In this document: positions 5,267 to 12,611 of the stretch, in pieces | How positions within the stretch are numbered: the stretch's first letter is position 1 | Layout: each line of letters begins with the position of its first letter | Origin: UBA1738 sp045580145 | Lineage (GTDB): Bacteria; Bacillota; Clostridia; UBA1381 | NCBI GenBank assembly: GCA_045580145.1 | Contig: JAZNNI010000050.1 | Coordinates: 1 to 16,957 of the forward strand | Reading direction: 5' to 3' | Length of the DNA stretch: 16,957 nucleotides | Notes under the pieces: model-generated | The model's database searches: none | What the model was told of the DNA's origin: nothing | The model's input: the letters and a program-made list of their open reading frames with translations, nothing else | Made by a program: the position numbers and the translations under genes

Positions 5267-6349
5267 TCAGACTTTTGATTTTCTTTTGGCAGCTAAAAAT
5301 ACGAATATCAATGTTAATAGAGCAAGCAGGAAGATAAAAATATAGCTTATGGCGGAATATAAAGAACTCATACAAAAGCCGGCATCAAGCGCTGCACTTG
5401 TATTTTTGAAAACCATTTCTGCAGGTGGGCAAAAACTAAGATAACAAAACATATATAAGCCGGATAGCAGCCCGTGAAGAAATTTTCCTGCCACATATGG
5501 AATGAGGCTAAGGTTCTGCTTTTTTACAACTGCCATAACCTGAAGATGCACACATATGCCAGCAAAGCCTACGACAAAAGCAGATAAAACCAATTTCCAG
5601 GTAAGAGATAGAGTGCTTTGGCTTATGCTCATAGTGCCGCCTGTAAGTTCGAGTATGCCTGTGAGCAGTGCTCGTGACAGGCTGTCGGCGGGTAGATGTG
5701 CGGTTAGAATATTGGTTACCACACTAAAAAAGATTACTGCTCCGCAAACTGTTAAAATACTATTTATTGAGCCGGAAAGAACCATTGAAAAAACTTCCGA
5801 AAAGGAATAATCCGACTGATTTATGTTATATAGAGGAGCATTATGCTTATCCATATGATAGAATCTAAAAATCATTCCGACCGTGAGTGCGGCTAAGATG
5901 TGAGAGATATACAGCGCGATACCGATTTTGTAGCTTGAGTAAATTGCCGAGCCGACTGCACCTAATATAAAAAGAGGACCTGAATTGTTGCAGAAGGCTA
6001 AAAGACGTTCAGTTTCTGTTTTAGAAAGATAACCTGATTCGTATAGCTGGCAGGCGGTTATCGCTCCCAGAGGATAGCCGCTTATTATCCCAAGCACTAA
6101 TGCTGCAGCACCGCTTCCTCCTATATTAAAAAGTGGCTTCATAATAGGACGACACAATTTGGAAAGCTGCTCGCAAAGGCCGGAATATATTAAAAGCCCT
6201 GAGCAAACAAAAAATGGAAAAAGCGATGGAATTATTATTTCATAGCAGATATCGAGCGCACTTTTTGCACAGATAATTGTGTGCTCTGGATATATTATCA
6301 TCATTACTATTAAGTAAATCACAATAAAGTAAGGAGAATATTTTTTCAA
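5267..6349 (-). CDS. ylbJ: Sporulation integral membrane protein YlbJ
   Basis: 360 residues with about eight to ten membrane segments, matching the YlbJ family (nucleoside-recognition/gate-type fold). It is expected in the mother-cell-derived membrane and is needed for normal spore formation in Bacillus. Family-like stretches are IIPSLFPFFVCSGLLI near residues 38-53, GIISGYPLGAITACQLYESG, and LAFCNNSGPLFILGAVG. An ATG at 6403 would add 18 hydrophilic residues. I prefer the TTG at 6349 because GGGGTGG sits 7 nt upstream and a sigma-E-like promoter lies between the two starts. The gene is divergent from yqfC with less than 80 bp between them. No clear terminator follows on the minus strand. Confidence 0.87.
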   Translation of the reverse strand: MKKYSPYFIVIYLIVMMIIYPEHTIICAKSALDICYEIIIPSLFPFFVCSGLLIYSGLCEQLSKLCRPIMKPLFNIGGSGAAALVLGIISGYPLGAITACQLYESGYLSKTETERLLAFCNNSGPLFILGAVGSAIYSSYKIGIALYISHILAALTVGMIFRFYHMDKHNAPLYNINQSDYSFSEVFSMVLSGSINSILTVCGAVIFFSVVTNILTAHLPADSLSRALLTGILELTGGTMSISQSTLSLTWKLVLSAFVVGFAGICVHLQVMAVVKKQNLSLIPYVAGKFLHGLLSGLYMFCYLSFCPPAEMVFKNTSAALDAGFCMSSLYSAISYIFIFLLALLTLIFVFLAAKRKSKV

Positions 6350-6371
6350 AGCATTACCACCCCCATAACCA

Positions 6372-6398
6372 TAATTATGACATCTCATTCCAAAATAT
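6372..6398 (-). promoter_or_regulatory. Candidate sigma-E-type promoter of ylbJ
   Basis: On the minus strand ATATT (6394-6398), 14 bp, then CATAATTA (6372-6379). This partly matches the sigma-E pattern (ATATT-N14-CATAnnnT). B. subtilis ylbJ is sigma-E dependent, which supports the idea. The start near 6365 would give a very short leader and would exclude the ATG at 6403. Confidence 0.4.
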
Positions 6399-6427
6399 AG
6401 CATATAAATTTGGGGAGGTGATACTCT

Positions 6428-6688
6428 TTGGATGTAGCAAAGGCAATTTCGGAGTCTTTGGAAATATCAGCGGATATATTGTTTGATATTCCAAGGATTG
6501 TTATGATAGGTGATATGAGGGTGCATATAGAAAATTATACTGCACTTTTGGAGTACAAAAAGGAGAATATAAAGCTCAAATACAAAAGCGGTGTTATAGA
6601 AATATGCGGGCAGGACTTTGAAATAAAAATTATCGGAGAAGGCAACATAGTAATATGCGGAAAAATTGCCTCAGTAAAACTAATTTAG
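6428..6688 (+). CDS. yqfC: Sporulation protein YqfC
   Basis: 86 residues, the size of the YqfC family, a small protein of unknown biochemical role made in the mother cell during sporulation. Recognisable stretches are the DIPRIVMIGDMRVHIENY segment (about 20-37) and the alternating beta-type KLKYKSGVIEICGQDFEIKIIGEGNIVICGKI, without membrane segments. The start is TTG at 6428, 5 nt after GGAGGTGAT, an almost full anti-SD complement. It is followed after 17 nt by yqfD, the usual partner. Confidence 0.9.
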   Translation: MDVAKAISESLEISADILFDIPRIVMIGDMRVHIENYTALLEYKKENIKLKYKSGVIEICGQDFEIKIIGEGNIVICGKIASVKLI

Positions 6689-6705
6689 AGGGAGGTTTTT
6701 TCAAA

Positions 6706-7935
6706 TTGTTTTTAATAAAAATCTTCCATTTTCTAAAAGGATATGTTATACTATCAATATCGGGGCATAATAAAGAGGAATTTGTAAACAGCCTTTTTTC
6801 AGAAAGGATTATTCCGCATAATTTAAAACAAGATAACGAGCGAATTCTTGCCCAAATATCTTTGACAGATTTCTTTAGAATACGAAGCACAAAAGTACGC
6901 TCGCAAGTCCATATTGAGAAAAAAGCAGGACTTGTGTTTTTATTAAAGAAAATGCGAAGACGTATAGCATTTTTTGTTGGACTGATTTTCTTTCTGCTTT
7001 TATTTATCTTAGGCTCGCAGTTTGTCTGGACAGTGAGCTATGAAGGAGTAGAAAATTGTGACAAAAATCAACTTGAGGAAGCGGTTGACCTTGCGGGGCT
7101 TTCTGAAGGGAAACTCAAAAGAAATTTAAAAACACCTGTTGAAATGAAGAACATTATCCTTAATAATACTGATGGGATTTGTTGGGCGTGGGTATACATT
7201 AAGGGTACAAAAGCGATTGTTAAAGTGAGAGAGGACATAATTCCTCCTGAAGTATATGAACCGGAAGTCCCTTGTGATATTATTGCTATGCGAAATGGTA
7301 TTATAAAAAATGTAATAACAAAGCACGGAAGGTGTATAGCTACCGTAAATCAAGCGGTTACGGCGGGAGATACAATAATATCGGGAACATATAAGCTGAA
7401 AAACGAGGCAGGATATCAGGTGCACGCTGCGGGTGATGTTTTTGCATACACGACCCACACGAAAACGGGGACATATAAACAAAACTATTGCTATAAGAAA
7501 TATACCGGCAGAAAAAGAAATATTTTAACACTAAGACTTTTTAAATGGGATGTACCACTATGCATTGATAGGGACATAAAATTTGAAATGTACGATGAGG
7601 TCTTACGTGAATATGATTTAAAAATTGGCAAAGATTTTTATACAGGGATAGGAATTACTAAGGAAAGCTTTGCAGAGTATACGACCGAGAGCGAGCCTGT
7701 GTCGTATGATGCTGCAGTATTATTTGCCCAGAATGAACTTGAAAAGGATATTTCACGTGAGCTTTTGCCAGGGGCAGAGCTTGTCGGGAAGGATTTGAAT
7801 GTTGAAAAAATTGATGAAGATACAATTTCTGTCACAGTTACAATGAATTTTGTTGAAAAAATAGGGACAGAAAAACGAATTGAAGAGGTGACTTTTGTTG
7901 AACCAAAGACAGATAACTTTGCCGCAGGAGGTTGA
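6706..7935 (+). CDS. yqfD: Sporulation protein YqfD
   Basis: 409 residues, close to the B. subtilis length. After about 85 cytoplasmic residues there is one membrane segment (about 87-109, RIAFFVGLIFFLLLFILGSQFVW), then a large extracytoplasmic part starting with a POTRA-like block (YEGVENCDKNQLEEAVDLAGLSEGKL). The start is TTG at 6706, 10 nt after GGAGG (6691-6695). An in-frame ATG at 6655 lies inside yqfC, has no SD, and would add 17 non-family residues. The 3' end overlaps phoH by 38 nt. In Bacillus this family is sigma-E dependent; its molecular function is not settled. Confidence 0.9.
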   Translation: MFLIKIFHFLKGYVILSISGHNKEEFVNSLFSERIIPHNLKQDNERILAQISLTDFFRIRSTKVRSQVHIEKKAGLVFLLKKMRRRIAFFVGLIFFLLLFILGSQFVWTVSYEGVENCDKNQLEEAVDLAGLSEGKLKRNLKTPVEMKNIILNNTDGICWAWVYIKGTKAIVKVREDIIPPEVYEPEVPCDIIAMRNGIIKNVITKHGRCIATVNQAVTAGDTIISGTYKLKNEAGYQVHAAGDVFAYTTHTKTGTYKQNYCYKKYTGRKRNILTLRLFKWDVPLCIDRDIKFEMYDEVLREYDLKIGKDFYTGIGITKESFAEYTTESEPVSYDAAVLFAQNELEKDISRELLPGAELVGKDLNVEKIDEDTISVTVTMNFVEKIGTEKRIEEVTFVEPKTDNFAAGG

Positions 7936-8908
7936 CCTGCAGGGACTTTTCGGGAGTTTTGATTCTAATTTGAAATTACTTGAAAAAGGACTTGGGGTAG
8001 GAATTAATACCAGAGACGGCATTATTAAGCTTTCAGGAGAGGAAGAAAATCTTGATAAAGCAGACGAGGTTATAAGAATACTTTTGCAGATACTCGAAAA
8101 AGGCGAGAATATTGATGAGCAAAAAATCCTTTATGCGATTACTATGGTACAGGAAAGCGGCGGATTTGACATAAAGCTTTTGGGTGACGATTGCATTGCT
8201 GTAAATCATAAGGGAAATCCGATAAAGACTAAGACCTTGGGTCAGAAAAAATATATTGAAGCGATAAATGAAAACACAATAGTCTTTGGGATAGGACCTG
8301 CAGGAACAGGAAAAACGTACCTTGCAGTCGCAAAGGCTGTGACCGCCCTTAGAAACAAGGAAGTGAGCAGGATTATTCTTACCCGTCCGGCTGTTGAGGC
8401 GGGCGAAAAGCTTGGATTTTTGCCGGGTGATTTGCAAAACAAGGTTGACCCATATTTAAGACCTTTGTATGATGGTATGTATGAAATGCTTGGCGGCGAA
8501 GGCTTTGCGAGATATCAAGAAAGAGGAATGATTGAGGTAGCACCCTTAGCATATATGCGAGGAAGAACTCTTGATAATGCATTTATAATACTTGATGAGG
8601 CGCAAAATACAACTCCTGAGCAGATGAAAATGTTTTTGACAAGAATCGGGTTTGGCTCACGTGCTGTTGTTACGGGAGATATAACGCAGGTAGACTTGCC
8701 GGATGGGAAAAAGTCGGGACTTAAGGTAGCACAAAAAGTGCTTAAAAATATTGAGGGAATTGAATTTTCCATACTCACTGATAAAGACGTAGTACGTCAT
8801 CCGCTTGTGCAGAAGATTATTAAAGCATATGAAAAATATGATACTGAACAGGAGAAAAAACGCAAAAATGACAGAGATAATAATAGAGAACGAACAAGAA
8901 GAAATTGA
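7898..8908 (+). CDS. phoH: PhoH-like ATPase
   Basis: 336 residues. A KH-like N-terminal part (about 1-110) precedes a P-loop ATPase domain with Walker A GPAGTGKT (about 133-140) and Walker B IILDEAQN (about 230-237). TGDITQVDLP follows. The family (PhoH/YbeZ) is linked to RNA metabolism and commonly sits beside ybeY, as here. Two adjacent TTG codons (7895, 7898) are possible starts. 7898 gives 6 nt from AGAGGTGA and is preferred. The start lies within yqfD, so the two are probably translationally coupled. The basic C-terminal tail (KKRKNDRDNNRERTRRN) overlaps ybeY by 41 nt. Confidence 0.93.
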   Translation: MNQRQITLPQEVDLQGLFGSFDSNLKLLEKGLGVGINTRDGIIKLSGEEENLDKADEVIRILLQILEKGENIDEQKILYAITMVQESGGFDIKLLGDDCIAVNHKGNPIKTKTLGQKKYIEAINENTIVFGIGPAGTGKTYLAVAKAVTALRNKEVSRIILTRPAVEAGEKLGFLPGDLQNKVDPYLRPLYDGMYEMLGGEGFARYQERGMIEVAPLAYMRGRTLDNAFIILDEAQNTTPEQMKMFLTRIGFGSRAVVTGDITQVDLPDGKKSGLKVAQKVLKNIEGIEFSILTDKDVVRHPLVQKIIKAYEKYDTEQEKKRKNDRDNNRERTRRN

Positions 8909-9362
8909 AATAACAGTTGAAACTAAAAAAACTATAGAAGATGTAATTTTAGCATCCCTTGAGTACGAGAAATGTGATTTTGACGCAGAGGTCAGTGTGA
9001 CAATTGTGGATAATGATACTATACGCGAAATAAATCGTGAAAATCGGAACATTGACAAGGCGACAGATGTTTTGTCCTTTCCGATGCTTTATTTCGACGA
9101 AAACGGCGACATTATAGACTCGGAATTTGATGTCGATGGTGACTCCATAGTGTTGGGCGATATTGTCATTTCAGCTGAGCGTGCTATGGAGCAGGCTGAA
9201 GAATTTGGGCATAGCTTCAGGCGTGAAATGGCATTTTTGACGGTACATTCGATGCTGCACCTTTTGGGGTATGACCACGTGGATGACCCAGAGGGCGAGA
9301 AAGTAATGTTTTCAAAACAGGATGATATTTTGAATAAACTCGGGATAACTCGTGAGGTGTAA
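8868..9362 (+). CDS. ybeY: Endoribonuclease YbeY (rRNA maturation factor)
   Basis: 164 residues of the usual length. It is a zinc-dependent RNase involved in 16S rRNA 3'-end maturation and ribosome quality control. Zn ligands are H127, H131 and H137 in HSMLHLLGYDH, the family motif with Ser in place of the usual Gly after the first His. DKATDVLSFP (63-72) is also typical. The ATG at 8868 was chosen because the upstream alternative (8805) lies deep in phoH and adds a non-family extension. AGGAG lies 13 nt upstream. It overlaps phoH by 41 nt and is followed by dgkA after 2 nt. Confidence 0.94.
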   Translation: MTEIIIENEQEEIEITVETKKTIEDVILASLEYEKCDFDAEVSVTIVDNDTIREINRENRNIDKATDVLSFPMLYFDENGDIIDSEFDVDGDSIVLGDIVISAERAMEQAEEFGHSFRREMAFLTVHSMLHLLGYDHVDDPEGEKVMFSKQDDILNKLGITREV

Positions 9363-9364
9363 AT

Positions 9365-9814
9365 ATGAGCTTTTACTATGCTTTGTGCGGCTGTTTATGG
9401 GCTGTAAGAAACGAGAAAAATATGAGATTTCATATTGTAATTGCCAATCTGATTGTGGTTTTTGCATACTTTTACGGTCTTTCAAGAAGTGAGTGGGCAA
9501 CGCTTATTTTATCTGTTGGATTAGTTATATCTGCTGAGCTTTTAAATACGGGAATTGAAAAAGCAGTTGATACTGCCACAGAGGAAATAAAGCCTCTTGC
9601 AAAGGTAGCAAAGGACGTATCGGCGGCAGGAGTGCTAGTGATGGCTGTGGCTTCGATTTTGGTAGGAGTATGCCTTTTTGGAAACTTTAATAGGATTCAG
9701 GCGACCTTGATACATATTTTTACAAACATCAAAATATTAATACCGTGCCTTGTTCTTGGAATTTTTGATATACTTTTTTTGATATTCGGAGGGAAAAATG
9801 ACAAAAAAATTTAA
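9365..9814 (+). CDS. dgkA: DgkA-type diacylglycerol/undecaprenol kinase
   Basis: 149 residues with four hydrophobic segments (about 23-38, 44-59, 88-106, 122-143). The DgkA signature is clear: RNEKNMRFH (15-23), AELLNTGIEKAVD (57-69) and AKDVSAAGV (82-90), which hold the nucleotide-Mg and catalytic residues. In Gram-positives the enzyme phosphorylates undecaprenol, feeding lipid-carrier recycling in the membrane. Family members usually have three membrane helices and about 120-135 residues, so the fourth C-terminal segment is an extension. GAGGTG just before the ybeY stop serves as ribosome site. The 3' end overlaps era by 17 nt. Confidence 0.92.
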   Translation: MSFYYALCGCLWAVRNEKNMRFHIVIANLIVVFAYFYGLSRSEWATLILSVGLVISAELLNTGIEKAVDTATEEIKPLAKVAKDVSAAGVLVMAVASILVGVCLFGNFNRIQATLIHIFTNIKILIPCLVLGIFDILFLIFGGKNDKKI

Positions 9815-10688
9815 ATCAGGCTTTGCCGCGATAATCGGTATGCCGAATGTAGGAAAATCAACACTTTTAAATACTATTGCAGGTCAGAAAATTGCAATAA
9901 TTTCAAATAAGCCTCAGACAACACGCAATAAAATTCTTGCAATACATACAACTGAGGACTATCAGATTGTTTTTACCGATACGCCCGGAATTCACAGGCC
10001 GCATAACAAATTAGGGGAGTTTATGGTAAAGGTTGCTAACGAATCTATGAATGAGATGGATGTAGTTTTATTTGTGGTTGACGCAACAAAGCCTATTGCA
10101 CCTATGGAAAAGGAAATTGCAGAAAATATAGGGAAAACCGGAGTTCCTGCGATATTGATTTTGAATAAGGTTGATGCAATAAAAAAAGAGGATTTGCTTC
10201 CCATAATTGCTGACTATTCTAATCTTCACGAGTTTTCGTCTATTGTGCCAATAAGCGCAAAAACGGGAGACGGAGTTGAACTTCTTTTAAATGATATTGA
10301 GTCACTTTTAGAGGAAGGTCCGCAGTTTTATTATGAGGATATGGTAACAGACCAACCGGAAAAGCAGATTGCGGCAGAAATTATCCGTGAAAAAATGCTC
10401 TGGCTATTGGATAAAGAGGTTCCGCACGGAATTGCTATTGAGATTGAAAAAATGCAGGAGCTTCCTGATATAACAAAAATTTATGCTACAATTTACTGCG
10501 AAAAAGCTACACATAAAGGAATTGTAATCGGCAAAAATGGTGAAATGCTTAAAAAAATAGGACAAAAGGCAAGAGTTGATATTGAGGAAATGCTCGATAA
10601 AAAGGTTTATTTAGAGCTTTGGGTGCGAATTAAAAACGATTGGCGAAATTCTGATAGAATGATAAAAAATTTCGGATATGATGTATAG
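9798..10688 (+). CDS. era: GTPase Era
   Basis: 296 residues, full family length. The GTPase domain shows G1 GMPNVGKS (14-21), the QTTR switch (40-43), G3 DTPG (61-64), G4 NKVD (123-126) and G5 SAK (153-155). The C-terminal KH domain carries GIVIGKNGEMLKKIG (241-255). Era binds the 3' end of 16S rRNA and assists 30S assembly at the membrane periphery. GGAGGG is placed 5 nt before the ATG, within the end of dgkA. The ybeY-dgkA-era order is conserved in Firmicutes. A cdd gene, which often lies between dgkA and era, is absent. Confidence 0.97.
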   Translation: MTKKFKSGFAAIIGMPNVGKSTLLNTIAGQKIAIISNKPQTTRNKILAIHTTEDYQIVFTDTPGIHRPHNKLGEFMVKVANESMNEMDVVLFVVDATKPIAPMEKEIAENIGKTGVPAILILNKVDAIKKEDLLPIIADYSNLHEFSSIVPISAKTGDGVELLLNDIESLLEEGPQFYYEDMVTDQPEKQIAAEIIREKMLWLLDKEVPHGIAIEIEKMQELPDITKIYATIYCEKATHKGIVIGKNGEMLKKIGQKARVDIEEMLDKKVYLELWVRIKNDWRNSDRMIKNFGYDV

Positions 10689-10760
10689 CCAAAAAGTGAC
10701 AGTATAAAGTTTCTTTAAATTACTTACCCTATAACTATAAAAGTAAGGGGGTAATTATAT

Positions 10761-10937
10761 ATGGAAATGAAAGATTTTTCGTGGAAGGCTTTTAAAGAAA
10801 CAGGAGATATCGATGCGTATCTTTTATATAAAACAGTGGAGGAAAATGATAAGCAAAGGGGCAGTTCATGGAAACCTGTAAAACAAGAGGAATTATCACA
10901 AGACGTGCAGACTACGGTGAATCAAACTGTATGCTGA
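10761..10937 (+). CDS. yqzL: YqzL-like small protein
   Basis: A 58-residue ORF between era and recO, where Bacillus carries the small gene yqzL. The N-terminal half (MEMKDFSWKAFKETGDIDAY followed by LLYK) has the family look: an aromatic-rich KDFSW start and TGDIDAYLLYK. AAGGGGGT sits about 8 nt before the ATG. The last 70 nt overlap recO in another frame, so the C-terminal third may be only a by-product of the recO reading frame. Function is unknown. An RNA hairpin could cover its ribosome site: TTACCC (10724-10729) can pair with GGGTAA (10749-10754). Confidence 0.8.
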   Translation: MEMKDFSWKAFKETGDIDAYLLYKTVEENDKQRGSSWKPVKQEELSQDVQTTVNQTVC

Positions 10938-11596
10938 CAATTCTTGCCGAAGGCATAGGTGTGATTTCTGCCTGTGCCTATGGCGTTCGCTCAAAAAGGA
11001 GCAAGATGAAAGCGGCAACGCAACTTTTGTGTTTTGGTGAATTTGTTTTAAGTAGGAAACAGGGCGATATATATAGGGTAGACTCGGCAGAAATTCTGGA
11101 CAGCTTTTACCACGTATGTGAAGATATAACTAAGCTTGCACTTGCGAATTACCTTTGTGAGCTTGCAAAAGATGCGTTTGCAGATGGCGATAGCTCAGTA
11201 TTGGCTTTGCTTTTAAATACACTTTATGTTCTGGCATACAGGGAGATAGACCAAGGTCTTGCAAAAGCGGTTTTTGAACTCAAGGCTGCAAAATATGCAG
11301 GTTATGAGCCTTGTATGGATACGTGTATAAACTGTGGAAAAAGCGAGAGCCTTTCGTCCTTCTGCTTTGACGGGGGAATGAAGTGTGACACTTGTAAAAG
11401 TGCCGCTGATATGAAAATTAATTCGGACATTTTTCGCGCAATAAAGTATATTCTTGATGCGGAGGATAAAAAAATATTTTCATTCAGTGTGTCAGATGAA
11501 GTGAAAAATGCACTTGTCCTGCTTGCTGAAGGATATGTTTTAAACAAAAGCGAACACGCATATAAATCACTTGATTACTATAAAAAACTAATTTAA
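10868..11596 (+). CDS. recO: DNA repair protein RecO
   Basis: 242 residues, normal length. RecO works with RecF/RecR to load RecA on SSB-coated single-stranded DNA. An N-terminal OB-fold (about 1-80; TRGIITRRADYGESNCMLTILAEGIG) is followed by a helical domain with VFELKAAKYAGYEP (135-148). A zinc finger is formed by C153/C156 and C173/C176. The ATG at 10868 lies inside yqzL, 6-7 nt after AGGGG, so translation is likely coupled to yqzL. Confidence 0.95.
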   Translation: METCKTRGIITRRADYGESNCMLTILAEGIGVISACAYGVRSKRSKMKAATQLLCFGEFVLSRKQGDIYRVDSAEILDSFYHVCEDITKLALANYLCELAKDAFADGDSSVLALLLNTLYVLAYREIDQGLAKAVFELKAAKYAGYEPCMDTCINCGKSESLSSFCFDGGMKCDTCKSAADMKINSDIFRAIKYILDAEDKKIFSFSVSDEVKNALVLLAEGYVLNKSEHAYKSLDYYKKLI

Positions 11597-11615
11597 AAAG
11601 GAGAAGTACATATTT

Positions 11616-12104
11616 ATGGAAAGACGCGATAAATTTAATTACTATCTTGATATTGCACAGACTGTTGCAGAAAGAGGGACGTGCCTTCGCCGTAACTACG
11701 GCGCTATTATTGTAAAGAATGATGAAATTATTTCAACAGGATATGTAGGTGCACCAAGAGGCAGAAAAAATTGTAGTGACCTTGGATACTGCATAAGACA
11801 GCAAATGAATATTCCGCGCGGAGAAAGGTATGAAATGTGCAGAAGTGTGCACGCTGAGGCAAATGCCATTATTTCAGCATCAAGAAATGAGCTGATAGAT
11901 TCTACCCTGTATCTTGTGGGACTCGAAGCTGATACAGGCGAAATTGTCGCAAACAGCTGTTGCTGCTCGATGTGTAAACGAATGGTTATAAATGCCGGTA
12001 TTAAGCAGGTTGTTATACGTGATACCCACGATGATTTTCGCATTATTGACGTTAATACTTGGGTGGAAAACGATGAATCGCTAAGCGGAGTTAAGGGATA
12101 TTAA
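11616..12104 (+). CDS. Deoxycytidylate (dCMP) deaminase family protein
   Basis: 162 residues of the ComEB/dCMP-deaminase type, which turns dCMP to dUMP and feeds thymidylate synthesis. H79-A-E81 holds a zinc ligand and the catalytic Glu; C117 and C120 complete the site. The preceding cysteines (C53, C59, C75) are arranged as in dCMP deaminases. The usual PCxxC motif reads CCSMC here, so the Pro is a Cys and four cysteines fall within six residues (115-120). Substrate is inferred from the family. GGAG lies about 13 nt before the ATG. It follows recO by 19 bp and probably ends the transcript. No clear terminator is seen before the rpsT promoter. Confidence 0.85.
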   Translation: MERRDKFNYYLDIAQTVAERGTCLRRNYGAIIVKNDEIISTGYVGAPRGRKNCSDLGYCIRQQMNIPRGERYEMCRSVHAEANAIISASRNELIDSTLYLVGLEADTGEIVANSCCCSMCKRMVINAGIKQVVIRDTHDDFRIIDVNTWVENDESLSGVKGY

Positions 12105-12133
12105 ATTTTTTTGGAAAAAATTAAAAAAAATAC

Positions 12134-12162
12134 TTGCTTTTTTTGTTTGATTGTGGTAAAAT
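12134..12162 (+). promoter_or_regulatory. Sigma-A-type promoter of rpsT
   Basis: TTGCTT (12134-12139), 17 bp, TAAAAT (12157-12162), with A/T-rich DNA upstream that could act as an UP element. The start would be near 12169. Confidence 0.78.
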
Positions 12163-12202
12163 ATTTAGGTATTATGTATTAATCTATTCGGAGGTGACAT
12201 TT

Positions 12203-12469
12203 ATGCCTAACATTAAATCAGCTAAAAAGCGTGTATTGGTTATTCAGAAGAAAACATTGATTAACCAGATGCATAAGACAGCTCTTAAGACAGCTATCAA
12301 GAAGTTTGAAGCTGCTGTTGAAGCAAAGAATGTTGACGAAGCTAAGGTTTTGTTCAATGAAGCTGGCAAGAAATTGGATCAAAGCGTAAAGCAGGGAATT
12401 TTGCACAAGAATAATGCTGCAAGAAAGAAATCTCAGCTTGCTTTGAAGCTTGCAAAAGTCAATGCATAA
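12203..12469 (+). CDS. rpsT: 30S ribosomal protein S20
   Basis: 88 residues, basic and helical, starting MPNIKSAKKRVLVIQKK as is typical of S20, which binds the 5' domain of 16S rRNA. GGAGGTGA (12190-12197) is 5 nt before the ATG at 12203. A longer in-frame reading from 12134 would begin inside the promoter and is rejected. It stands alone with its own promoter and terminator. Lys-rich (AARKKSQLALKLAK) C-terminus as expected. Confidence 0.97.
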   Translation: MPNIKSAKKRVLVIQKKTLINQMHKTALKTAIKKFEAAVEAKNVDEAKVLFNEAGKKLDQSVKQGILHKNNAARKKSQLALKLAKVNA

Positions 12470-12473
12470 CACT

Positions 12474-12501
12474 AAAAGCTGCTAATTAGGCAGCTTTTTT
12501 T
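12474..12501 (+). terminator. Intrinsic terminator of rpsT
   Basis: AAAAGCTGC (12474-12482) pairs with GCAGCTTTT (12490-12498) over TAATTAG, followed by an uninterrupted T-run to 12501. Confidence 0.9.
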
Positions 12502-12550
12502 GTTGCAATTTTTTTAAAACTGGTTATATAAAATTTCTTGATTTTGGTAA

Positions 12551-12579
12551 TTGTGATATTATCAGATTGAGGTTATACT
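12551..12579 (+). promoter_or_regulatory. Candidate promoter of the pyridoxamine kinase gene
   Basis: TTGTGA (12551-12556), 17 bp, TATACT (12574-12579). The start near 12586 gives a leader of about 26 nt. Confidence 0.6.
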
Positions 12580-12611
12580 TGTTATAGGAAAGCTAATTGG
12601 GGGCGATAAAA

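Noticed and set aside
5556..5810. 84-codon ORF on the plus strand inside ylbJ
   Set aside because: Antisense to a recognised gene, no SD, no family resemblance.
6655..6705. ATG start for yqfD at 6655
   Set aside because: It lies inside yqfC, has no SD, and adds residues not seen in the family. TTG at 6706 follows GGAGG.
12134..12202. N-terminal extension of ribosomal protein S20
   Set aside because: The codons coincide with the promoter and leader. The usual S20 N-terminus MPNIKSAKK starts at 12203 behind an excellent SD.
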